Shown piece by piece: positions 1 to 8,198 of a DNA stretch of 14,239 nucleotides. The stretch is from Competibacteraceae bacterium UBA2792. Lineage in GTDB: Bacteria > Pseudomonadota > Gammaproteobacteria > Competibacterales > Competibacteraceae. Position 1 is the first letter of the stretch, and each line of letters opens with the position of its first letter. The position numbers were made by a program, and so were the translations under genes. The notes under the pieces were generated by a model. It was not told the DNA's origin, made no database searches, and was given only the letters and a program-made list of their open reading frames with translations. The stretch spans positions 1 through 14,239 of the forward strand of contig DEHU01000098.1 in the NCBI GenBank assembly GCA_002352125.1. Direction: 5' to 3'.

Positions 1-1
1 C

Positions 2-3000
2 GACGCCAGCATGAGTTCGCTCAAGGAGAATCTCGACAATTTGGACATGATCATCCCCGAATGGCTGCATCTCGCCGGGGAAGATGGCTCGATTCGGGAA
101 GATGACCCCAACAGGGAGGCGCAGGTCACTCAATATATTCGCGCCCGTCGAGCCGATTTGCGGATCATGCCCCTGGTCAACAACTGGAACGGCCAGGAAT
201 GGGAGGGGGACAAGCTGGGCCGCATGGTTGCCAGCCCGGCGGCGCGCGCCCGTGCCATCGAACAATTAGTGGCTTACGTGGATCGTCACGGCTTCGCCGG
301 CATCAGCATCGACTTCGAAACCATCCCGGCTAAGTCGCAGCCCGACTTTCGGCGCTTTATCGCCGAGCTGTACGCAACGCTGCACCCCAAAAACCTGCAA
401 TTGTCGGTCAACGTGCCGGCCAGCGATCCGGCCTTCCAGTACGCCGAGCTGGCCCGCAACGCCGATTACCTGATCCTGATGGCCTACGACGAACACTGGT
501 CGACCGGCGCAGCCGGCCCCATCGCCAGCCTGCCCTGGTTCGCCAAAATCTTGCGCCAGCGCCAGCGCGACGTGCCCGCCGAGAAAATGATCGTGGCCAT
601 CGGCAACTATGGCTACGACTGGCTCGATGGCAGCCACCACGCCGAAGAAATGACTTTCGAGGAAGCCGTGCTCACCGCCCAGGAGTCGGAAGGCAATATT
701 CATCTCGACCCGGCCTCTCTCAATCCCACCTTCGACTACGCGGACGACGACGACCGCATCCACCATGTTTGGCTACTGGATGCGGTGACGGCGTTCAACC
801 AACTGGCCGTCGCCCGTTCGCTGCAACCGCGCGGTTTCGCCCTATGGCGCCTGGGCGGCGAAGATCCATCGCTGTGGCAAGTATTCGGCAAGCACGATCC
901 GCTGGATGCAGCACAAGCTGCTCGATTGGCGGATATCCGCTTCGCTTATGGGCTGGACTACGAGGGGCGCGGCGAAATTCTGCGCATTACCGCCCAGCCC
1001 CATTCGGGAAGCCGCACCATCGAATTCGATCCAAAACGCAACCTGATCGCGGCCGAACATCTCGCTGTCTTCCCTTCCCCCTACGTGATTACTCGCCAGG
1101 GCAACGCGGAACGCAAAATAGCCCTGACCTTCGACGATGGCCCCGACTCTGAGTACACACCCCAGATTCTCGACGCCCTGCGCCAAGCGGGAGCACACGC
1201 CACCTTCTTCATCATTGGCGCCAACGGCGAATTGCACCCGGAACTCTTGCGCCGCATCGTCGATGAAGGCCACGAACTCGGTAACCACACCTTTACCCAC
1301 CCCAATATCTCGGTCATTTCGCCCACTCAGCTCGAACTCGAACTGTCCGCGACCCAGCGCCTGTTGGCCAGCGCGGTGGGACGGCGTTCGCTGCTGTTCC
1401 GTCCGCCCTACGCGGAGGACTCCGAGCCAGAGACGATCGATCAGGTACGCCCCATCGAACTGGCTAGCAAACTAGGCTATCTTGCCGTGGGCATGCAAAT
1501 CGACCCGGACGACTGGAAGCGCCCAGGGGTAGACGAAATCGTGCGTCGTACCGTGGACGAAGCGGAGCGAGGCGAGGGCAACGTGGTCCTGTTGCACGAT
1601 GCCGGCGGCGACCGCAGCCAGACGGTGCAAGCCATTCCCAAGCTCGTCGAGGCTCTGCGCGGTCGCGGCTTCCAGTTCGTCACCATATCCGACCTGCTGG
1701 GTCGTAGCCGGGATGAGGTGATGCCGCCGGTGGCTCCGGAAAGCCGGTGGCAAACCTGGTTGGACCGGACCGCTTTCGGCGTGCTCAACCTGACAACGGT
1801 CACCATCCACTGGTTGTTTCTAATCGGTATCGTGCTGAGAATCGCTCGTCTGCTGTTCATCGGCACACTCGCCGTTTATCAGCGTTGGCGCAAGCGTCGC
1901 CTCGTCTTCGATGCGGCATATTCCCCTTCGGTAGCGGTCGTGATACCCGCCTACAACGAGGAGAAAGTCATCGCGCAAACCATCGCCTCGCTATTGGCCT
2001 GCGATCATCCCGATCGCTTCGAAATCGTCGTAGTGGACGATGGCTCCACCGATGCCACCTATCGCTTGGCTCTCGACGCGTTCGCCGACGAACCCCGGGT
2101 GCGGGTGTATACCAAGCCCAACGGCGGCAAACCGGCGGCGCTTAACTTCGGTCTGACCCAGACCCAGGCCGAGATCGTGGTGGCTCTGGATGCCGATACG
2201 GTTTTTGCCCGCGACACCATCACCAAGCTGGTCCGCCATTTTGCCGATCCCCGGGTCGGTGCCGTGGCCGGCAACGCCAAGGTAGGCAATCGCACCAACG
2301 TGCTGACCTGCTGGCAGGCGCTGGAATACATCACCAGCCAAAATCTGGACCGGCGCGCCTTCGACGTGCTCAACTGCATCACGGTCGTGCCAGGAGCGGT
2401 GGGAGCGTGGCGGCGCGAACCGATCATGCAGGCGGGCGGCTTTAGCGACCTGACGCTGGCGGAAGACGCCGATCTGACCTTGGCTATCCGCAGGCTGGGC
2501 TACGTTATCGTGTACGAGGACGAAGCGGTAGCTCTCACCGAAGCACCCGATACCGTCCGCGGCTTCATCCGCCAGCGTTTCCGGTGGATGTTTGGCACCA
2601 TGCAGGCGGCCTGGAAGCACGCCGACGTTTTGTTCCGGCCACGCTATGGCGCACTGGGTTTCGTCGCTTTACCCAATATATTTATCTTCCAAGTATTTTT
2701 TCCGTTGATTTCGCCGGTGATGGATCTGTTGCTCGTCGGTTCGCTGGCGTCGGCGGCTTTCGATCGCTGGCAACACCCGGTCGAGTATTCCACCGATGCG
2801 CTGGGGCGTGTGCTGTTTTATTACGCCCTGTTCGTCACGGTGGACTATCTGGCGGCGACGCTAGCCTTTGCGATGGAACGGGGAGAAAACAAGTGGCTGC
2901 TCGCCGGGCTGTTCTGGCAACGCTTCTTCTACCGGCAGTTGATGTATTACGTGGCCATCAAGAGCACTCTGGCTTCCTTGCGAGGCGTGCTGGTGGGCTG

Positions 3001-3076
3001 GGGCAAACTGGAGCGCAAGGCCACGGTCAAGTTCGCCTATGAAACAGGCTCACCACATCGCTTGCATGGAGAATAA
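2..3076 (+). CDS. GH18 - NodB polysaccharide deacetylase - GT2 glycosyltransferase fusion (5' partial)
   Basis: This is a three-domain membrane enzyme, probably for synthesis and modification of an exported amino-sugar polysaccharide. Residues are numbered from the ATG at 11. A GH18-like domain (about 1-300) keeps the strand GISIDFE with D101 and E103. A NodB deacetylase domain (about 368-562) shows TFDDGP (373-378), HTFTH (426-430), RPPY (464-467), DPDDW (498-502) and LLHD (527-530), which are the metal-binding and catalytic motifs of carbohydrate esterase family 4. A membrane segment (about 594-622) leads into a GT2 domain with VVIPAYNEE (643-651), DDG (676-678), DAD (727-729), ED (818-819) and QRFRW (855-859), the signature of processive synthases such as PgaC, BcsA and NodC. 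C-terminal helices lie near 884-912 and 934-955. The frame is open to the window edge, and codons before position 11 fit the GH18 fold, so that ATG is probably internal and the start is lost. The exact polymer is inferred, not shown. Confidence 0.88.
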   Translation, partial: DASMSSLKENLDNLDMIIPEWLHLAGEDGSIREDDPNREAQVTQYIRARRADLRIMPLVNNWNGQEWEGDKLGRMVASPAARARAIEQLVAYVDRHGFAGISIDFETIPAKSQPDFRRFIAELYATLHPKNLQLSVNVPASDPAFQYAELARNADYLILMAYDEHWSTGAAGPIASLPWFAKILRQRQRDVPAEKMIVAIGNYGYDWLDGSHHAEEMTFEEAVLTAQESEGNIHLDPASLNPTFDYADDDDRIHHVWLLDAVTAFNQLAVARSLQPRGFALWRLGGEDPSLWQVFGKHDPLDAAQAARLADIRFAYGLDYEGRGEILRITAQPHSGSRTIEFDPKRNLIAAEHLAVFPSPYVITRQGNAERKIALTFDDGPDSEYTPQILDALRQAGAHATFFIIGANGELHPELLRRIVDEGHELGNHTFTHPNISVISPTQLELELSATQRLLASAVGRRSLLFRPPYAEDSEPETIDQVRPIELASKLGYLAVGMQIDPDDWKRPGVDEIVRRTVDEAERGEGNVVLLHDAGGDRSQTVQAIPKLVEALRGRGFQFVTISDLLGRSRDEVMPPVAPESRWQTWLDRTAFGVLNLTTVTIHWLFLIGIVLRIARLLFIGTLAVYQRWRKRRLVFDAAYSPSVAVVIPAYNEEKVIAQTIASLLACDHPDRFEIVVVDDGSTDATYRLALDAFADEPRVRVYTKPNGGKPAALNFGLTQTQAEIVVALDADTVFARDTITKLVRHFADPRVGAVAGNAKVGNRTNVLTCWQALEYITSQNLDRRAFDVLNCITVVPGAVGAWRREPIMQAGGFSDLTLAEDADLTLAIRRLGYVIVYEDEAVALTEAPDTVRGFIRQRFRWMFGTMQAAWKHADVLFRPRYGALGFVALPNIFIFQVFFPLISPVMDLLLVGSLASAAFDRWQHPVEYSTDALGRVLFYYALFVTVDYLAATLAFAMERGENKWLLAGLFWQRFFYRQLMYYVAIKSTLASLRGVLVGWGKLERKATVKFAYETGSPHRLHGE
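3068..3072 (+). promoter_or_regulatory. Ribosome binding site deciding the GH31 start
   Basis: GGAGA lies 8 nt before the ATG at 3081 and overlaps the last codons of the upstream gene. Two earlier in-frame ATGs, at 3039 and 3066, have no comparable site and would overlap the upstream gene. The ATG at 3081 is therefore preferred. Confidence 0.6.
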
Positions 3077-3080
3077 CGGC

Positions 3081-5462
3081 ATGTTTTTTGGCCAGAAAAT
3101 CCATCCGCTCAATTTCGATTATCCCGAACAATTGGCAATCGGCGATACTGCTGTCGAGCTAATCGGATCGAGCATCCACCTGCGGATCACCTGCGCCGAT
3201 ATCGCCACCGGCTGTTTAAGGCTGCGTTTCGAAAATGTCCGGGCCGCCGACCTGCGCCAGTATTCGGATGCCGTGTTACCGGAGCATCGAACCGGAAAAG
3301 CCGTAGCGCCGAGACAGACCGGCGAAACGGTAGCGTTCGGGGCGAGCGCCGGGCAAATCGAGTTGGGCGCTGTGCAATTGCGGTTGGAACTGGCTGGCTT
3401 CGCCCTGGCAACCGTCGCGAACGGTATCGGCTGTTGCGGCGAAAACTTGCTGCTGAATTTCGATCTGGCCAGCACGGACGGTTGCTACGGTTTCGGCGAA
3501 CGCACCAAGCGCCTCAACAAGCTCGGCGACAGCGCCGATTGCCTGACCGTGGATGTGGTGGCGGTGTTTCGGCATACCTACGATCGCGACGACTACGACC
3601 CCACCTACGTTGCCATTCCCTTGGCGATCCTCAAAAGCGGCGAGCGGTTTTTGGGGCTGTTCTTCGATAACCCCGGCCGCGCGATCATGGATGTCGGCAA
3701 GATCAAACCAGGCGAGTTCTGGTATCAAGCCTTCGGGGGTACGACCGACCTTTACCTGCTGGCCGGACCGGGCTTGGCCGACGTCGTTCGACGCTATGCC
3801 ATGCTGACCGGCCGGGCACCGCTGCCGCCGTTGTGGGCGCTGGGCTACCACCAGTGCCGCTGGGGCTATCGGCGCGCGGCGGAGTTTCGGGAGCTGGCGG
3901 CGCGATTTGCCGCCGCCGCCGTGCCGGTGAGCGCCCTGTGGTACGACATCGATTACATGGACGAGTACCGGCTGTTCACCTGGAATCGCGCGGATTTTCC
4001 CGATCCGGCCACCCTGAACCGCGACTTGAAAAAGGCCGGCATCCGCGCCGTGACGATCGTGGACCCCGGCGTGAAGCGCGAGCCGGGCTATGCGGTGTAC
4101 GACAGCGGCCGGGAACGGCAGGCGTTTTGCCGAACCGCCAGCGGTCGCGATTACGTCGGCAAGGTCTGGCCAGGCGACACGGTATTTCCCGATTTCACCT
4201 TAGAAAGCGTCCGCGAGTGGTGGGCCGACTGGTTGGTGGATTTTCTGCGCGACAGTGCGGTAGACGGCGCTTGGCTGGATATGAACGACCCGGCCACCGG
4301 CTACAGCCGGACCGAAGAGATGCGTTTCGATCATGGCGCGATTCCTCACGACCGCCATCACAACCAGTACGCCCATTTCATGGCGATGGCCAGCCGGCAC
4401 GCTTGCGACCGGCTCGATCCCGATGGGCGCCCGTTCCTGTTGACCCGCAGCGCCTGCGCCGGAACCCAGCGTTACAGCGCGGTGTGGACCGGCGACAACG
4501 CCAGCAATTGGAAACACTTGCGGATGGCGTTGCCGTGTTCGCTCAATTTGAGCTTGTCCGGGGTGGCATTCAACGGTCCTGACGTGGGCGGCTTCATGGG
4601 CGACACCAGCGCCGAACTGCTGGTGCGCTGGCATCAGGCATGCTGCCTGTTCCCGTTTTTCCGCAACCATTCTATTCGCCACTCTCAACCCCAGGAACCG
4701 TGGCAGTTCGGGCCGGCACCGCTGGCCGCCATGCGCGGCGCGATCCGCGCTCGCTATCGGCTGCTGCCGTATCTGTATCAGTGCTTCTTCGCCCACTGGC
4801 GCGACGGCGATCCGGTCATCCGCCCGTTGCTGTATCACTATTCCGGGCCGGAATATATCGATCTGGACGATCAATATCTGGTCGGCGATGCATTGCTGGT
4901 CGCACCGATTCTTTACGGCGAAGGGCAAGGACCGGAAATGCTCCGCGATGGCACCATCATGCAGGAGCGCTCCATACGCTTGCCGCCGGGCTGGTGGTTC
5001 GACCTGAACCGAGGCGATTGGGTGGCAGGAAACCGGGTTTTGTCCTATGCCGCCGCATTGGATGAATTGCCGCTGTTCGCTCGGGACGGCGCGGTGCTGC
5101 CGTATTGTGCCGGGCCGCTGCGCAACAGCTTCGTGGATTTGAGCGCCATCGAACTGCACCTATTCTGTCGCGACCGGCCGGCGTCGTTCGACTACGCGGT
5201 GGACGACCTGGAAACGCGACGTTATGAGGCTGGCGATTACGGTGTGGCTCGAATCACAGCGGAAATCCAAGGTCAGCGCCTGAAAGTGGATATCGCCGAA
5301 ACCGGCCGCTATCCCCGCGCAACGGTGGCTTTCTCGCCGGTGGTTTACGGGTGCCCGGAACCGCTGGAACTGGAACTGACCGTCGATGGCTGCACCGTCG
5401 CCGGGCCTTTGCGGGCCGGCCAACGGGAGTGGCTATGCCGAATGTTGCCGGTGCTGGCTTGA
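3081..5462 (+). CDS. GH31 family alpha-glycosidase, predicted cytoplasmic
   Basis: This 793-residue glycoside hydrolase of family 31 should cleave alpha-linked glucosides or related alpha-glycosides with retention of configuration. Seen in the sequence: the N-terminal beta-sandwich motif GFGERTKRLN (137-146), the nucleophile region WLDMND with Asp400, the acid/base region WTGDN with Asp472, the PDVGGF strand after it, and FRNH with Arg528 and His530 lining the active site. The nucleophile loop reads MND where many family members have MNE. There is no signal peptide or membrane segment, so it is probably cytoplasmic. The start at 3081 follows a good GGAGA site and leaves a 4-bp gap after the polysaccharide synthase gene, which suggests an operon. 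A cytoplasmic alpha-glucosidase could recycle glycogen or malto-oligosaccharides to feed sugar nucleotides to the synthase, but this link is inferred from position only. The exact substrate (glucoside, xyloside or sulfoquinovoside) cannot be read from these motifs. Confidence 0.9.
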   Translation: MFFGQKIHPLNFDYPEQLAIGDTAVELIGSSIHLRITCADIATGCLRLRFENVRAADLRQYSDAVLPEHRTGKAVAPRQTGETVAFGASAGQIELGAVQLRLELAGFALATVANGIGCCGENLLLNFDLASTDGCYGFGERTKRLNKLGDSADCLTVDVVAVFRHTYDRDDYDPTYVAIPLAILKSGERFLGLFFDNPGRAIMDVGKIKPGEFWYQAFGGTTDLYLLAGPGLADVVRRYAMLTGRAPLPPLWALGYHQCRWGYRRAAEFRELAARFAAAAVPVSALWYDIDYMDEYRLFTWNRADFPDPATLNRDLKKAGIRAVTIVDPGVKREPGYAVYDSGRERQAFCRTASGRDYVGKVWPGDTVFPDFTLESVREWWADWLVDFLRDSAVDGAWLDMNDPATGYSRTEEMRFDHGAIPHDRHHNQYAHFMAMASRHACDRLDPDGRPFLLTRSACAGTQRYSAVWTGDNASNWKHLRMALPCSLNLSLSGVAFNGPDVGGFMGDTSAELLVRWHQACCLFPFFRNHSIRHSQPQEPWQFGPAPLAAMRGAIRARYRLLPYLYQCFFAHWRDGDPVIRPLLYHYSGPEYIDLDDQYLVGDALLVAPILYGEGQGPEMLRDGTIMQERSIRLPPGWWFDLNRGDWVAGNRVLSYAAALDELPLFARDGAVLPYCAGPLRNSFVDLSAIELHLFCRDRPASFDYAVDDLETRRYEAGDYGVARITAEIQGQRLKVDIAETGRYPRATVAFSPVVYGCPEPLELELTVDGCTVAGPLRAGQREWLCRMLPVLA

Positions 5463-5523
5463 ATCCGCCGCCGCTTCGGGTTGCTAATTTCAAACTAGGC
5501 CATGACCATCTATCTTGTGGCAG

Positions 5524-5542
5524 TAAGCGGCCGATACGCTTA
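5524..5542 (+). terminator. Weak hairpin between converging GH31 and tonB genes
   Basis: The arms TAAGCG and CGCTTA form a 6-bp stem around a 7-nt loop, about 60 nt after the GH31 stop. The right arm includes the tonB stop codon. The short GTTT run after it on the plus strand is a poor T-tract, and the minus strand has none. This is the only candidate terminator I see in the 77-bp convergent gap, and it is weak. Confidence 0.25.
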
Positions 5543-6403
5543 GTTTCGTAGTCGAAAGCGAATCCGCTGGGTCACGACTCCCCTTCCATTGGACGGATAA
5601 AAACGCCAGCGCGACACGGTCTGTCGCGCTTCCCGATCCAACGATTCGTTGCCGCTGCTTTCTGCGATATCGATCGTTTCCACGCGCCCCATTTCGTTGA
5701 CCGTGAGCCGTAGCAATACCTGTCCTTCGATACCACGCTGGCGCGCCAGCGGCGGATAACGCGGCGGTGGATTGCCCGGCATGGGTTGCAAGCGGGTTTC
5801 CGTCGCGGGAGAGGGCGGGGGCTGATGAACTGAAGACGTCACCGAGCTTTTAAGATTGTTACCTGGCGCTTTTTCGCCGCCGTCCGTCTGTTTCCCGCCT
5901 TTAGCCGAATCTGGGTTGTTCGGTGTGGGCAATGCGGCTGCCGTGCGCGCTGGGCGTGGGCGTGCCGGATGAACCGTTGAGGCATTGGCGGTGGCTTTGG
6001 TTACCGTTGGAGGCGGCGTGGCTTGTTTGGGCCGCTTCGGTTTGGCCACGCGCACCGGACGCGGTGGTGTCGTATCGCGGCGTTCGCGCAAATCTGGTTT
6101 GGTTTGTGGGATGGGTGGCGACGATGGCAACGCGGGTTCGCGTATCGGCTCGACAGATGCGGGAGGTACAGCGGACGCAGCGGACGCGGGCTGCGACTCG
6201 GGCGTAATGGATTCCCGGGATTGCTGTGTTGGCGAGGCAGGTACTGGAGTTACCAGCGTCATCTGCAATACGGTCGGAGGTTTGAAGGTCGGTTGCCACG
6301 CGACCGGCAGAGAGAGCAGGCCAAGATGCATGCTGACCGACAAACAGGTTGCGAGCCCCAGACGAGCCGATTCGACATCGTGCCATGCGCTGCCAGCGTT
6401 CAT
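5540..6403 (-). CDS. tonB: TonB-like energy transducer of the B12 operon
   Basis: This 287-residue protein should span the periplasm and carry proton-motive energy from the inner-membrane ExbB/ExbD complex to the BtuB receptor. Residues about 14-32 form one N-terminal membrane anchor. A long proline-rich, partly basic linker follows, with runs such as KPKRPKQATPPP. The last ~75 residues are a TonB C-terminal domain: RYPPLARQRGIEGQVLLRL, then VNEMGRVETIDIAESSG, LDREA and WRFYP. The chosen ATG at 6403 overlaps the btuD stop by 4 bp (ATGA) and has GAGAG 8 nt upstream. An alternative in-frame ATG at 6439 would add 12 residues and overlap btuD by 40 bp, without a visible ribosome site. It is last in the operon and no exbB or exbD is present, so it must use ExbBD encoded elsewhere. 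The sequence supports the family strongly. A dedicated role in B12 uptake is inferred from the operon. Confidence 0.88.
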   Translation of the reverse strand: MNAGSAWHDVESARLGLATCLSVSMHLGLLSLPVAWQPTFKPPTVLQMTLVTPVPASPTQQSRESITPESQPASAASAVPPASVEPIREPALPSSPPIPQTKPDLRERRDTTPPRPVRVAKPKRPKQATPPPTVTKATANASTVHPARPRPARTAAALPTPNNPDSAKGGKQTDGGEKAPGNNLKSSVTSSVHQPPPSPATETRLQPMPGNPPPRYPPLARQRGIEGQVLLRLTVNEMGRVETIDIAESSGNESLDREARQTVSRWRFYPSNGRGVVTQRIRFRLRN

Positions 6404-7194
6404 CCAGGGTACTCTCGATCGCGAGAATATCGCTGCCATGGCAGTACGTAACGCTGACTCTCGTATTCGCCTTGCAAAGCCGTCACACGATAGGTATCGG
6501 CCAAGTGGTGCGTGGTGAGCACGGACCGAGGCGTACCGCTGGCGACGAGCCTCCCATCCCGCAACAACACCAGTTCGTCGCAGAATCGAGCGGCCAGGGT
6601 CAAGTCATGCAAAACGATGATGACCGCCGCGCCAGTATCGGCATGATCGCGTAATAATTCCATCACTCGTAATTGATGGTAAGGATCGAGCGAAGCAACC
6701 GGCTCATCGGCCAAGACCAACGGTGCTTCCACCGCCAGCACCCGCGCCAATAGGGTTCGTGCCCGCTCGCCGCCCGATAGGGTGTCGAACGGGCGTTCGG
6801 CCAGTGCTGCGATGCCGGTGCGTTCCAGTGCGGACGCGACTGCCAAGCGGTCGGCCGCTGCGGGCGAATGCCAGGGCGCCTGATGCGGCAAGCGTCCCAA
6901 CTCGACCAGACGGCGCACGGTTAACGGCCAGTGAGCCGTCTGGCCCTGAGGTAGATAGGCCAAGACGCGAGCCCGTTCCCGCCGGTTCAACCGCGCCAAC
7001 GAGCGTCCCTGAATCCGTATTTCGCCTTGAAATGGCCGCAAGCCAGCCAATGCCGCCAGGAGAGTGGTCTTGCCAGCGCCATTTGGGCCAAGCAGCGCCA
7101 GCATCTGGCCGGCGGCGACCCGCAGCCCGACTCCGTTCACCACTGGCCGCCCGGCCAGGGCGACGCGGATTTGATCGGCTTCCAACAATATCAT
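6400..7194 (-). CDS. btuD: Cobalamin ABC transporter ATP-binding protein
   Basis: This 264-residue ABC ATPase powers inner-membrane import of cobalamin together with BtuC and BtuF. All motifs are intact: Walker A GPNGAGKT (36-43), Q-loop Gln83 in YLPQGQ, signature LSGGE (139-143), Walker B LVLADEP (159-165) with Asp163 and Glu164, D-loop SLD, and switch His196 in VLHDL. Its ATG overlaps the btuC stop by 4 bp (ATGA) and its own stop overlaps the tonB ATG in the same way. The reading frame stays open for almost 300 codons upstream through btuC, but the conserved ABC N-terminus MILLEADQIRVAL begins at 7194. Sequence alone places it in the iron-siderophore/heme/B12 class. The B12 assignment comes from the riboswitch and btuB in the same operon. 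Confidence 0.94.
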   Translation of the reverse strand: MILLEADQIRVALAGRPVVNGVGLRVAAGQMLALLGPNGAGKTTLLAALAGLRPFQGEIRIQGRSLARLNRRERARVLAYLPQGQTAHWPLTVRRLVELGRLPHQAPWHSPAAADRLAVASALERTGIAALAERPFDTLSGGERARTLLARVLAVEAPLVLADEPVASLDPYHQLRVMELLRDHADTGAAVIIVLHDLTLAARFCDELVLLRDGRLVASGTPRSVLTTHHLADTYRVTALQGEYESQRYVLPWQRYSRDREYPG

Positions 7195-8198
7195 GGCGCT
7201 GTCCGGCGCGTGTAAAGCAACAGATGGACAAAAAACGGTACGCCGAGCAACGCGGTCACTACCCCCAGCATCAATTCCTGACGGGTTGGGATCAACCGTA
7301 CCGCCAAATCTGCTGCCGCCAGCAACGCAGCGCCGGTCAAAGCCGCTGGTAGCAGGATTCGACTCGGCTGATAGCCGAGCCAGGGCCGAAGCAGGTGGGG
7401 TGCAATCAGGCCAACGAAGCCGACGGTGCCGGTAACCGCCGTGGCGGCGCCTACGGTCAGCGCCGTACCGCCGATTACGCGCGCGTGCAGCCAACCGATT
7501 CCGACGCCGAGACTGCGGGCAGCATCTTCGCCCAAGGTCAGCGCGTCCAGTTCCCGACCGGCGCTCAACAACAGCGCCCAACCGACGGCCATGAACGGTA
7601 TCGCCAGGGCAACGTCGGACAAACCTCGATCGCGCAACGAACCGAGCAACCACAACACCATTTCGCTCAACGCCAACGGATTGGGTGCCAGATTCAAGGC
7701 CAGCGATGTCAAGGCTATCGCCAGACTCGACACCGCCACCCCCGCCAAAATCAAGGATAAGGGATTGGAATCGCGCGCCGCCAGCAACGCCAGAATCAAG
7801 GTGGCCAGCAGCGCACCGAGCAGTGCGCAGCCCGGCAGTGCCCAAACCGTGACGCGAGCGAGTCCAAAATACAAGGCCAGCACTGCACCCAGTCCGGCAC
7901 TGGCCGAAACGCCGAGAATCCCCGGCTCGGCCAGCGGGTTGCGCAACAAGCCTTGCAGGGCGGCGCCGCTGAGACCTAACGACGCGCCGACCAGCAAACC
8001 CAGCAACACTCTCGGCAAGCGGATTTCCAGCACGATGACCGCCAGTCGTGGATCGCCGTCGAGCAAGTGCAGCAGGGTTTGCCACGGATTCAACGGCAGA
8101 CTGCCCAACAACAAGCCGGCGACCGTCAGCCCGACCAGCAACACGACCAAACCGAGGCTGATCTGTCGATAACGCTGGCTATCGGTCGAAGCAGTCAT
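7191..8198 (-). CDS. btuC: Cobalamin ABC transporter permease (FecCD family)
   Basis: This 335-residue inner-membrane permease is almost entirely hydrophobic helices, the usual length and character of BtuC/FecCD proteins, which form a homodimer with about ten helices per subunit. Conserved landmarks are LPR (61-63), QGLLRNPLAEPGILG (82-96), EDAARSLGV (224-232, the segment contacting the ATPase) and GFVGLIAPHLLR (260-271). The start ATG at 8198 overlaps the btuF stop by 4 bp (ATGA) and the stop overlaps the btuD start by 4 bp. The family itself covers B12, heme and ferric-siderophore import. The cobalamin substrate is inferred from the riboswitch and the BtuB-like receptor. Confidence 0.94.
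   Translation of the reverse strand: MTASTDSQRYRQISLGLVVLLVGLTVAGLLLGSLPLNPWQTLLHLLDGDPRLAVIVLEIRLPRVLLGLLVGASLGLSGAALQGLLRNPLAEPGILGVSASAGLGAVLALYFGLARVTVWALPGCALLGALLATLILALLAARDSNPLSLILAGVAVSSLAIALTSLALNLAPNPLALSEMVLWLLGSLRDRGLSDVALAIPFMAVGWALLLSAGRELDALTLGEDAARSLGVGIGWLHARVIGGTALTVGAATAVTGTVGFVGLIAPHLLRPWLGYQPSRILLPAALTGAALLAAADLAVRLIPTRQELMLGVVTALLGVPFFVHLLLYTRRTAP

Noticed and set aside
11..13. ATG at 11 as the true start of the polysaccharide synthase fusion.
   Set aside because: The frame is open to the window edge, and the residues just before and after look like the interior of the first GH18 strand, so the start is upstream of the window.
4200..5159. 319-codon minus-strand open frame inside the GH31 gene.
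   Set aside because: It is antisense to a fully conserved GH31 catalytic domain, and its translation shows no domain motif.
5985..6518. Plus-strand open frames opposite tonB.
   Set aside because: The minus strand encodes a clear TonB C-terminal domain and proline-rich linker. The opposite frames are shadows rich in Gly, Arg and Trp.
7195..8085. Long minus-strand open frame continuous with the 5' end of btuD (561 codons in all).
   Set aside because: It runs through btuC in another frame. The btuC translation is a clear FecCD permease, while the extension is Arg/Gly-rich with no recognisable motif. It is a high-GC shadow of the permease gene.
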